Shown here piece by piece: positions 42,182-49,843 of a stretch of DNA of 51,467 nt; the stretch's first letter is position 1; every line of letters begins with the position of its first letter. The DNA comes from Fibrobacter sp. (lineage in GTDB: Bacteria > Fibrobacterota > Fibrobacteria > Fibrobacterales > Fibrobacteraceae). A program made the translations under genes and the position numbers. The stretch is from the NCBI GenBank assembly GCA_024398935.1, contig JAKSIH010000018.1, positions 1-51,467 of the forward strand, read 5' to 3'. The notes under the pieces were generated by a model, which was not told the origin of the DNA, made no database searches, and saw only the letters and a list, made by a program, of their open reading frames with translations.

Positions 42182-45100
42182 ATGATGCGAAATAGCATTA
42201 ACTCTTATTTGACCTCGCTGGTCATGGTGCTGGCGCTGTTGCTCTCGGCAAATGCCTTTGCTACTGAAACAGTACAATCAACTATCGAGATAGATGGCAA
42301 AGACTACGCATTGTTCACAGGTTTTAATGCCATAAAAGGAGTCGCTGGTACTAATGCTGATCCTGAATCTTCTAAAATGGTAGATGGGGATATTGAATCT
42401 TTGTGGAATGTAGTACTTTCTCTTTCCGGAGAATATGCATCTGTTGAGTTTTCGTCTGACTACCCTATTATCTTAAGGGGATTCATAGTAAACTTATATA
42501 ATACTACTGCTTCGAGACATCCAACGGAGTTGAGATTATATGCGAAAGCTAGCGAAACTGACGAATATGTCGAAGTTTCTTCTTATTCTGTTCCTTCTTA
42601 TTTGGATATGGAGCGAACTTTTCCTATTACCAAGGAAGACAATACCATGTATCGGTATTTCAAATTTGAATGTGCGAATAGTGGCCGAAACATGAAGTTG
42701 ACTGAAATTAGGCTTTATGGATACAAGGAATGGGCTTATACATACCTCACTCCGCAGGAAGCAACTTGCACCCAGCAAGGTGTATTGAAAGAATGTTATC
42801 GTCGTACCGATGGAAAATATTTTGCAGATGAATTAGGAGTTACGGAACTTACTGCAGAAGAGTGTGTAACGCCAGCGTTGCCTCATGAAGGTGTGCATCA
42901 CGAAGAAGAGGCTAACTATATAGAATACTGGCAGTGCTCAGTGTGTGGACATTTTTTCTCTGATGCAAAGATGACAGCAGAAATTACAGAAGTACAGACT
43001 CAAAAAATCTCATATATGAATTCTTCTGGGGATTTGGTGCAGCTAAACGAGGTTGCAACAAAAGTTACAAGTGACACGACAATATGGAATGCAGGCTGGT
43101 ATCTAGTATCCGAAAATGTAACAATATCTGATCGTATTATTGTAAATGGTGAAGTTCATTTGATATTGGCAGATGGAGTGACTCTTAATGCAAATAGAGG
43201 CATCACAGTATCAACTGATGCATCGTTTAACATATATGCACAAACAGAAGATGAAGCGAATATGGGGGTGCTGAATGCTACGGCTCCAAATCATTTGGGT
43301 AATCCATATGCAGGAATTGGTTGTGCGTATGGTAGTGGTGACGCGGGTTCGATAACGATCAATGGCGGAAAGATTACAGCACGCGGATTTATAGGTGCTG
43401 GTATCGGTTCAGTTCAATATAGATCGGTTGGAACAATTACGATTAATGGTGGAATTGTCGATGCTGCAGATACTGAGGGAAGTGGTGCTGGAATTGGAAG
43501 TGGTAATTTAGGGAAAGCTAGTGTCATTAACCTAAACGGTGGTGTCATTTATGCAAAAGGTATTGGAGCAGGTAACGCTGGAACTGGCTATATAACTATT
43601 AATATTTCAAATGGAATTAAGAAAATCGTCGCAACATCTAATAATTCTGGATGTATAGGGAATAAAGAAAATATTACCGTTAATTTTAAGAATGAAGGAA
43701 GTATAGTGACTGGTGCTGTCAAGGATGCGATATTCTATGATTCTGGTGAGGGAGAACAGCGAAATATTCGTATCAAAGCATTGTGTCATCACATTGCAAT
43801 AAGCGATGATCTCAAGGCTCACATAACTGCAGATATTGAATATGCTCTTGCTGGTGAGAGGGTTGCGCTGACTATTGTAGGTTCTGCGGTTGATGCTGCA
43901 TCTATAAAAGTAAATGGAGGAACTGTACCATTATTGGATGCAGGGAATAACACATATACTTTTGAAATGCCAGAAATCGATGTGAATGTGACTGCAGAAG
44001 TAGCAAAAACATATTCTGTCAGTCTCCCTGACAATATGGAAATCATAAGTACTTCAAATCCTGCGGATGGTGAAGGAAAGTATATTGCTGGTACGATTAT
44101 TAAATTTAAGCCTGTTTTTCTATATGAAGCATCTAATGTTTCTGATGGAACAAATATTTTAAATAATTCGGATGGTGTTTATGCTATTAAAGTTGAAGAA
44201 ACTGATATAAACATTACAGCAACAATAAGTCATAATAATAATATCAATTTGTCAGATGCGCCATACAGTTTTACTGCTGTAAATGCAGATGTACTAAGTG
44301 GCAGAACATACTGGAAAGTTACGATTGCAGATGGAGCAACGATTACACTTTCAAATGCAACAATAAATGGCGGTATTGTTTGTGAGGGAACAGCAACAAT
44401 TATTCTTGATGGAGATAATAATGTAAAGAGTTATAGCATGAATGCTGGTATTCAAGTTGGAGGTGCTGGCACAACGCTCGTTATTAAAGGAAGTGGCTCG
44501 CTTGTGGCAACAGGTGCATTTAGGGCGGCAGGAATTGGGCTTAGTGCGGCATGGGATGTTGAGGTTGTTGGTGGAAATATTGTTGTCGAAGGAGGAAATA
44601 TTACCGTTGTAGGTGGCGAAGATGGTGCTGGAATCGGAACTGGTGTAAGTAATAAGATTGCAAGACTTGGTGACATCACTATTAAGAGTGGGACTGTAAA
44701 GGCAATAGGCGGTAGTGATGGAGGTTTTGGCACAGGAAATATTTATGGTATTGGCGTAGGAAATATTGTTAGTAGAGGTACTAACGAAATTGGTACAATA
44801 ACCATTTATGATACTGTTGATTTGGTAGATGCCTCAAGTATTGGAAAAGATATTATCTATATGCATGACAATACTGATGTGTCTGAAAGTAAAAATGATT
44901 ATTTCACCATTATTGAAAATGGAGAACGTAAAATCATATATACTGGAAATCCAATTTCTGATATTGAGGATCAGACATATACAGGAGAAGCGATTACTCC
45001 AAAACCTATAGTTTCATTAGGTTCGCTTAATTTTGAAGAAGGAACTGACTACGAGTATTCATATACCAACAATGTAAAAGTTGGCTCTTCTGCAACTGTA

Positions 45101-46477
45101 ACGGTTACATTCAAGGGCGATTATGCGGAATTCGGTTCTGTTTCGAAATCCTTTAATATCACGAAGGCTACGCCTACAGTTGAACCCCCGACTTCTGCCA
45201 ATCCGAAGTTCGCTGGTAATTGCGTAGAACTTGTTAACCCCGGAATTACAGACTTTGGGGTGATTCTCTATAGCATCAAAGAAGATGAGGGATACTCATC
45301 CGATATTCCTTGCGCTAATGCTGCAGGCAATTATAAGATTTACTATAAGGTCGAGGAAAGGGATAACTGGTCTAGCGTAGAAGGGTCTGTTGATGTGACT
45401 GTGGAAAACGAAAAATTCACAGTTACCTTTGTGGATGCCGAAGGCGAAACAATTAGCTCTGGTAAATATCCGTATGGCACTCCGGTTGTTGATATTGCGA
45501 AACCGACGGGAAATCCAGAAAAGGCTGACGATGAAATGTATGCCTACACCTTTGCTGGCTGGAGTCCTGAAATTCAGGAAGTGACTGATGCTAAGACATA
45601 TAGTCCAATCTACAATAAAACCCGTATCGGTTTCGGCTCTGCCACTATCGCTGCGGATGGCTCTTGGGCAACTATCGACGGAAAGTCCAGTAAAAAAATT
45701 GATGCCGATCTTGATGCCGTTGAGATTACTGGAGATGTGACTCTCAATCGTGAATTTGTGGCGGAAAAGCCATCCACCATCGTGCTGCCCTTTGATACGC
45801 ATATAGACAATGTTCCCGGATTCACCTTCTATTCGTTCAAGGGTGTTGTAAAGGAAAACGGCGTCTGGAAGAAGGTTGTCTTCGACGAAGTTGACAAAGA
45901 AGGTGATGGACACATTTATGCGAATACCCCCTACATTGTTGTTGCCAAAGAAGATGTGGGCGGCCTAATTGTGGAAAACGGTGTGGTATTTGATTTAAAC
46001 AGTGTACGTCCGATGTCCAGCGAGGATGGTATTTGGCAGTTTGTGGGCACATACGATTTCAAGGTCTGGAACGAAGGTGATCGTTATATTGGCAGGTCAT
46101 ACGGTTTTGCTGCTGAGGAACGTGATGGTGCACGTATCGGACAGTTTGTAATGCTTGGAAGCAACGCCTACGCATATCCCATGCGCGCCTACCTGTATTA
46201 TGCAGGGGGTAACTCTGGAGAATCTCGCAGTATGGCTCCCGCACTGTTCAAGGCGGCTCCAGCCGTCGCAAGTATCGATGAACTCCCTGAATCCATGGAT
46301 GTGGTCATCAGGGGCGAAGAGGGTACAACCGTCATCGGAACCATCAACACCCGCACCGGTGAGTTCCGCTCCGCAGAAAATCGCTGGTTCGACCTGAACG
46401 GCCGTTTCCTCGGCAACAAAAAGCCCACCGTCAAAGGAACCTACTACAATAATGGAAAGAAAGTCATTGTCAAGTAA
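42182..46477 (+). CDS. Large secreted multidomain surface protein with type IX-like tail
   Basis: A 1,431-residue exported protein. The signal peptide (residues 1-27, LTSLVMVLALLLSANAFA) is followed by an F5/8-type-C-like sugar-binding region (about 50-186), a Cys-containing segment (YWQCSVCGHFFSDAK, near 245-260), a beta-helix-like Gly/Ala/Ile-rich repeat (about 300-520; SITINGGKITARGF, TITINGGIVDAADT), a second beta-helix (about 690-880), an Ig-like domain with DQTYTGEAITPKP (about 930-995), an InlB-type repeat (FTVTFVDAEGETISSGKYPY, near 1080-1145), and a C-terminal module ending in WFDLNGRFLGNKKPTVKGT and KKVIVK. That end matches the sorting tails of Fibrobacter secreted proteins and fits export by SprA. 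Residues 40-1000 are coded in strikingly AT-rich DNA, while the last 300 match the rest of the window. ATG 42182 has AAGGAG ten bases upstream. Confidence 0.85.
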   Translation: MMRNSINSYLTSLVMVLALLLSANAFATETVQSTIEIDGKDYALFTGFNAIKGVAGTNADPESSKMVDGDIESLWNVVLSLSGEYASVEFSSDYPIILRGFIVNLYNTTASRHPTELRLYAKASETDEYVEVSSYSVPSYLDMERTFPITKEDNTMYRYFKFECANSGRNMKLTEIRLYGYKEWAYTYLTPQEATCTQQGVLKECYRRTDGKYFADELGVTELTAEECVTPALPHEGVHHEEEANYIEYWQCSVCGHFFSDAKMTAEITEVQTQKISYMNSSGDLVQLNEVATKVTSDTTIWNAGWYLVSENVTISDRIIVNGEVHLILADGVTLNANRGITVSTDASFNIYAQTEDEANMGVLNATAPNHLGNPYAGIGCAYGSGDAGSITINGGKITARGFIGAGIGSVQYRSVGTITINGGIVDAADTEGSGAGIGSGNLGKASVINLNGGVIYAKGIGAGNAGTGYITINISNGIKKIVATSNNSGCIGNKENITVNFKNEGSIVTGAVKDAIFYDSGEGEQRNIRIKALCHHIAISDDLKAHITADIEYALAGERVALTIVGSAVDAASIKVNGGTVPLLDAGNNTYTFEMPEIDVNVTAEVAKTYSVSLPDNMEIISTSNPADGEGKYIAGTIIKFKPVFLYEASNVSDGTNILNNSDGVYAIKVEETDINITATISHNNNINLSDAPYSFTAVNADVLSGRTYWKVTIADGATITLSNATINGGIVCEGTATIILDGDNNVKSYSMNAGIQVGGAGTTLVIKGSGSLVATGAFRAAGIGLSAAWDVEVVGGNIVVEGGNITVVGGEDGAGIGTGVSNKIARLGDITIKSGTVKAIGGSDGGFGTGNIYGIGVGNIVSRGTNEIGTITIYDTVDLVDASSIGKDIIYMHDNTDVSESKNDYFTIIENGERKIIYTGNPISDIEDQTYTGEAITPKPIVSLGSLNFEEGTDYEYSYTNNVKVGSSATVTVTFKGDYAEFGSVSKSFNITKATPTVEPPTSANPKFAGNCVELVNPGITDFGVILYSIKEDEGYSSDIPCANAAGNYKIYYKVEERDNWSSVEGSVDVTVENEKFTVTFVDAEGETISSGKYPYGTPVVDIAKPTGNPEKADDEMYAYTFAGWSPEIQEVTDAKTYSPIYNKTRIGFGSATIAADGSWATIDGKSSKKIDADLDAVEITGDVTLNREFVAEKPSTIVLPFDTHIDNVPGFTFYSFKGVVKENGVWKKVVFDEVDKEGDGHIYANTPYIVVAKEDVGGLIVENGVVFDLNSVRPMSSEDGIWQFVGTYDFKVWNEGDRYIGRSYGFAAEERDGARIGQFVMLGSNAYAYPMRAYLYYAGGNSGESRSMAPALFKAAPAVASIDELPESMDVVIRGEEGTTVIGTINTRTGEFRSAENRWFDLNGRFLGNKKPTVKGTYYNNGKKVIVK

Positions 46478-46616
46478 GCCGAAGTGCGGCTATGTCAAGC
46501 CGGAAATGAAAATCGTCAAGCTGAAGGCCCGCACAAGCCTGCTTCAGGGTAGCGGCTCTCAGGATCCGATTGATGATTTGCCGGAATCGTTGGATGTTAT
46601 AATAATCGGAAAATAG
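46452..46616 (+). CDS. Small peptide 1 with KLKAR-SLL-GS core, unknown
   Basis: A 54-residue peptide in the +1 frame, starting inside the last 26 bases of the surface protein gene. Its core YVKPEMKIVKLKARTSLLQG is close to the next peptide. After the core (GSGSQDP) it ends in IDDLPESLDVIII, which echoes IDELPESMDVVI in the C-terminal region of the surface protein itself. AAGGA lies about 14 bases before ATG 46452, so the exact start is uncertain (a TTG nine bases on is possible). No signal peptide. It resembles the small 'KPE...LL-GS' proteins of Bacteroidetes, whose function is unknown. Confidence 0.6.
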   Translation: MERKSLSSKPKCGYVKPEMKIVKLKARTSLLQGSGSQDPIDDLPESLDVIIIGK

Positions 46617-46626
46617 AGGAAATAAT

Positions 46627-46779
46627 ATGCAGAAGAAAGAATACAAGACTCCGAAAATGAAGGAAATCAAGCTCAAGGCCCGTGCTAGCTTGTTGTCGGG
46701 AAGCAGCAGCGATGGTTATTACCATGGAGGAATTTCCTATAACGGTATGCCTGATCCCGTTGAGTGTAAGAACGTTTAA
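46627..46779 (+). CDS. Small peptide 2, paralogue of peptide 1
   Basis: A 50-residue peptide starting MQKKEYKTPKMKEIKLKARA and continuing SLLSGSSSDGYYHGG. The first 28 residues align with peptide 1; the last 22 are unrelated, rich in Gly, Tyr and Ser and with a single Cys near the end (VECKNV). AGAGGA lies six bases before the ATG, a strong ribosome binding site. A leader-plus-variable-core layout is like ribosomally made peptide precursors, but no modification enzyme or exporter is adjacent. A terminator follows. Confidence 0.65.
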   Translation: MQKKEYKTPKMKEIKLKARASLLSGSSSDGYYHGGISYNGMPDPVECKNV

Positions 46780-46814
46780 CCAGTTCCTGTGCTACTGATT
46801 TGCTCATGTAGCGA

Positions 46815-46850
46815 TAAGTCCTTCCGAACAAAATCGGAGGGACTTTTTTA
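46815..46850 (+). terminator. Terminator of the surface protein/peptide operon
   Basis: AAGTCC-TTCCGA, loop ACAAAA, TCGGAGGGACTT, then a run of T. It also faces the end of the AAA ATPase gene on the other strand. Confidence 0.85.
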
Positions 46851-46854
46851 TACT

Positions 46855-48180
46855 TTAAAGAATAAAGGGCAACAAATATAACGGTTTCAACTCCAGGGAA
46901 CCTTGATGGCTGCAGTCTTGCTGTGAGAACAGGAACTGCCTGCCGACGCATCTGCTGTAACGCTCTGCAAATTTGCTTATGGAGTCATGATTCCTGACAG
47001 CGGAAGACTTGATTTCTATGGGGACAACCTTGTTCTTGTCCGTCACCAGAAAGTCCACCTCGTAAGAGTGCGTACTGTTCTCTTTTGCCCAAGTGTGGTA
47101 GAAAAGGTCCCGTCCGCAGGCGGTTAGAATCTGGGCGGCAACATTTTCATAAAGATATCCAAGGTTGGCGTCAAGCTTGTCGCTCAGCAGCTTCTTGTAG
47201 ATTCCTTCGTGATCGCCGTTTCCGTTGTTAAAGAGTATTGTAGTAAACAAGCCTGTGTCAGAAAGATAGAGCTTAAAGTTGTTTGGCTCCCTTGTCTGAA
47301 ATAATGCCGGGCTCGGTTCCGTGACGTGGTAACAAGGCTGTACGATTTTGGAATCGATCAAATCGAAAAGGCGATCCTCGTCCTTGGACGTCTTTTTCTT
47401 CCCGGTGGCTGCGGTCAGTACAAAACGCTTTTTCTTGAGGGCGAGTTGATTCGGAACTGACTTGAACATGTCGGACAGTCTGCCCGATGCGTCGATTTTC
47501 TTGAGGTCTTCTAGATATAGCCCGATGATTTCACGCTTGACCTCGTCAACTCGGTTGAAGTTGTTGAAACGGATATAGGCGTCAACGGCCTGTGGCATGC
47601 CGCCTACGGCAATGTAAAGCCTGAAGTTTCGCATGAGGGTGCGGTTTGTGGAATCTCCCAAAGAAGTTCCTGACTTTGCAATTGTTTTAAGCAGGTCCGT
47701 GTTTTCGCCAATGGCCCACATGAACTCTTCGTAGTCCATTGGATGAACGCTGATTTTGTGTTCTTCCGAGGGGATGACGATGCCTTTCACATTCTTTTTT
47801 ATGGAAATCAGGGAGCCGGTCTCAATGAAATGGTATCGGCCATCTTTTACAAGATACTTGATTGCCTGGCGGGCCTTGGGATAAAGCTGGATTTCGTCAA
47901 AAATGATGACGGATTCTCCTTCGTAGAGAACCACATTTGTTTCGGCCTGTAGGCGCAGAAAAAATCGATTCAGGTTGGCGACATCCCTAAATACGTCCAG
48001 TAACTCGTCGGTAACGTTTGCAAAGTCGATTTTGATGTAGGACCTGTATTCCTGCTTTGCGAATTCCTCGGCGATGGTCGATTTTCCCACGCGCCTTGCC
48101 CCTTCTAGCAGGCAGGCGTATTCTCCGGCAAGGTTCTCTTTCCAGTACAGAAGTTTGTCGTAAACTTTGCGTTTAAACAT
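46855..48180 (-). CDS. AAA-family ATPase with DUF4143 domain
   Basis: A 441-residue protein of the large 'ATP-binding protein' family (AAA_14 plus DUF4143). Walker A is LLEGARRVGKST (near residues 23-34) and Walker B SVIIFDEIQLYP. GGMPQAVDAYI and a C-terminal nuclease-like patch (YEVDFLVTDKNKVVPIEIKS, with E-x-D and E-x-K) close the protein. Members are abundant, often mobile, and their role is unknown; a nuclease activity has been suggested from the C-terminal fold. The gene converges on the surface protein operon and is transcribed away from the nucleotidyltransferase gene, with direct repeats in the shared spacer. Confidence 0.85.
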   Translation of the reverse strand: MFKRKVYDKLLYWKENLAGEYACLLEGARRVGKSTIAEEFAKQEYRSYIKIDFANVTDELLDVFRDVANLNRFFLRLQAETNVVLYEGESVIIFDEIQLYPKARQAIKYLVKDGRYHFIETGSLISIKKNVKGIVIPSEEHKISVHPMDYEEFMWAIGENTDLLKTIAKSGTSLGDSTNRTLMRNFRLYIAVGGMPQAVDAYIRFNNFNRVDEVKREIIGLYLEDLKKIDASGRLSDMFKSVPNQLALKKKRFVLTAATGKKKTSKDEDRLFDLIDSKIVQPCYHVTEPSPALFQTREPNNFKLYLSDTGLFTTILFNNGNGDHEGIYKKLLSDKLDANLGYLYENVAAQILTACGRDLFYHTWAKENSTHSYEVDFLVTDKNKVVPIEIKSSAVRNHDSISKFAERYSRCVGRQFLFSQQDCSHQGSLELKPLYLLPFIL

Positions 48181-48202
48181 GAAAAGTCCAATTTATAGAT
48201 GT

Positions 48203-48245
48203 ATTTCAATATGAATATAGTGAATTTATGGAGATATTTCAATAT
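48203..48245. repeat. Two ATTTCAATAT direct repeats in a divergent spacer
   Basis: ATTTCAATAT at 48203-48212 and again at 48236-48245, 33 bases apart (about three helical turns), each followed by A/G-AA. They sit between the divergent ATPase and nucleotidyltransferase genes, next to TATAAATTG before the ATPase start. A dimeric repressor could bind them; no regulator is identified. Confidence 0.4.
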
Positions 48246-48352
48246 AAAAACATGCCTGTAGTGGATTTTCTGCAGGATTATTGCTGTAAATTTTTTATAC
48301 TTTAGGGCGAAGAATTGACAAAATGTCATTTTGTCGCCCTGATGAGAATGCT

Positions 48353-49465
48353 ATGGATTTTTCCAGATACGATAATTTTTTCCTTCTGTTGCGTATTGCG
48401 CTTGGGTGTCCGGGGGCAAGTGCTGGTGCGTTTCCGCGGCTGTCTGCGGAAGAGTGGGAACGCATTTACAACGAGGCGGACCGGCAGACTCTTCTGGGGC
48501 TTGCGTTTGACGGGGTGATGAAGTTGCCCCAGGAACTGCGCCCTCCCATGGAACTGATGTTCCAGTGGGCCAGCGAAGCGGAATCCTTTAGTGGCTTGAA
48601 CAAGATTTTGAATGAGGAAGCGGCAAAGCTTACTGAATTTTTCAAGGGGCACGGCAGAAGTTGTGCCGTTTTGAAGGGTCAGGCCAATGCCCGACTTTAC
48701 CCGAATCCGCTTTGCAGGCAGCCGGGAGATATTGACATCTGGGTTTCCGGCGGGAAAAAGAGCGTCGTGGGTTTGCTGCGGGAAACGGATCTTTTGAATC
48801 AGATGACAAAGGCCACGCACCACACCCACATGAAAAACGATGGTGGCGTTGATGTGGAGGTGCATTTCCGTACATCTTCGGGCAACTACAATCCGTTTAC
48901 GACACGTCGTCTGCTGAAATATCTGGACAAAAAAATCCTGAACTCGGTGGAGGTTCCCGAAGGTTTCTGCGCCCATTCCACGAAGTTTGCGTTGGCCATG
49001 CAGCTGTCGCACATCTATCGTCATTTTATTGGTGGCGGGGTAGGGCTTCGGCAGGTTGTAGATTATTATGTGTTGCTTAAGCATTCCAGCGAAAGCGAAC
49101 GCCGCGAGCTGATGGCGAACTTGAACCGCTTTGGACTGCGGAAAATTGCGGGGGCCCTCATGTGGCTGCTTCGAGAATCGTTTGGCCTTGATGATGGTTT
49201 TATGCTCTGTAAGCCCGACGAATTCCGCGGGAGGTGGCTCCTGCGGGAAATCCTGAAGGGTGGCAACTTTGGCCGCCATGCAGGTGACGGTCGTCTCAAA
49301 TGGCTCTTCTGGTGGTTTGGCAAGCGCAAGAAATCCCTAAGTTACTGGCGTTTTGATTTGGCGGAAACCTTCTGGGCGGAAGTCAACTACTGGAAAATTT
49401 TTGTAGAAAACACTTCGACACGAATCCGGCTGCGCAAGATTTCCCTTAGGGATGAAAAATTCTGA
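48353..49465 (+). CDS. Nucleotidyltransferase-fold protein (PF14907-like)
   Basis: A 370-residue cytoplasmic protein of the uncharacterised nucleotidyltransferase family. The key motif is QPGDIDIWVSGG (D-x-D metal ligands) preceded by AVLKGQANARLYPNPL. A later acidic residue in DVEVHF and the helical C-terminal half match the family. Members occur in polysaccharide and capsule loci and elsewhere; the substrate is unknown. ATG 48353 (MDFSRYDNFFLLL) is chosen because the family normally opens this way; ATG 48323 would add ten residues. A weak TATACTTTAG element lies upstream. Confidence 0.72.
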   Translation: MDFSRYDNFFLLLRIALGCPGASAGAFPRLSAEEWERIYNEADRQTLLGLAFDGVMKLPQELRPPMELMFQWASEAESFSGLNKILNEEAAKLTEFFKGHGRSCAVLKGQANARLYPNPLCRQPGDIDIWVSGGKKSVVGLLRETDLLNQMTKATHHTHMKNDGGVDVEVHFRTSSGNYNPFTTRRLLKYLDKKILNSVEVPEGFCAHSTKFALAMQLSHIYRHFIGGGVGLRQVVDYYVLLKHSSESERRELMANLNRFGLRKIAGALMWLLRESFGLDDGFMLCKPDEFRGRWLLREILKGGNFGRHAGDGRLKWLFWWFGKRKKSLSYWRFDLAETFWAEVNYWKIFVENTSTRIRLRKISLRDEKF

Positions 49466-49505
49466 TTTTTTGTCAAGAGATAACCCCGAAATTTCCAAAA
49501 ATTCT

Positions 49506-49605
49506 TGTTGATAAGCGTAACTCGTTATTCTTTAAAGAGTTAAGTTTTATCTGCACTTTTGAGTACTTGTTGATTTCCTGTTAGGATGATTGGGGCTGTT
49601 GATAA
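49506..49605. promoter_or_regulatory. Repeated TGTTGATAA motifs (DnaA-box-like)
   Basis: TGTTGATAA at 49506-49514 and 49597-49605, with TGTTGATTT at 49568-49576. The reverse complement TTATCAACA differs from the DnaA box TTATCCACA at one base. The stretch is AT-rich. No gene is visible in 49466-49843. Confidence 0.35.
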
Positions 49606-49718
49606 GTGCTTTTTTGAATGTTTTAAAAAAACTTACGGAATCGTGACTTCCACTTGAAAAAATAAGCAAAATTTTGTTTATACCTATACAAAAGCGCTCA
49701 TCATTTATTATCTTATGG

Positions 49719-49763
49719 ACCACATCTTGTGGTGGCGGTTAGGACAATGGCACAAGATGTAGT
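49719..49763. promoter_or_regulatory. Paired palindromes upstream of nrdD (possible NrdR boxes)
   Basis: ACCACA-TCT-TGTGGT (49719-49733) and GGCACA-AGA-TGTAGT (49749-49763), with centres 30 bases apart, about three helical turns. NrdR binds two boxes at nearly this distance upstream of ribonucleotide reductase genes. The base sequence departs from the usual ACACWATATWGTGT consensus, so the call rests mainly on layout and gene context. An AAAATTTG -10-like element follows at about 49781-49788. Confidence 0.5.
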
Positions 49764-49843
49764 GGAAATTAGAAAAAACAAAAATTTGGGACAAAAAACG
49801 GCAATGGTAGAAAGTTGTCCGCCTTGTTCCTAAGGATTGAGTG

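Noticed and set aside
46627..46779. Known bacteriocin or lanthipeptide precursor
   Set aside because: No GG-type leader, no cluster of Cys/Ser/Thr typical of these classes and no modification or transport gene next to it; left as an unknown peptide.
49466..49843. Replication origin
   Set aside because: Two DnaA-like motifs with one mismatch each are too few, and there is no dnaA, dnaN or other origin gene.
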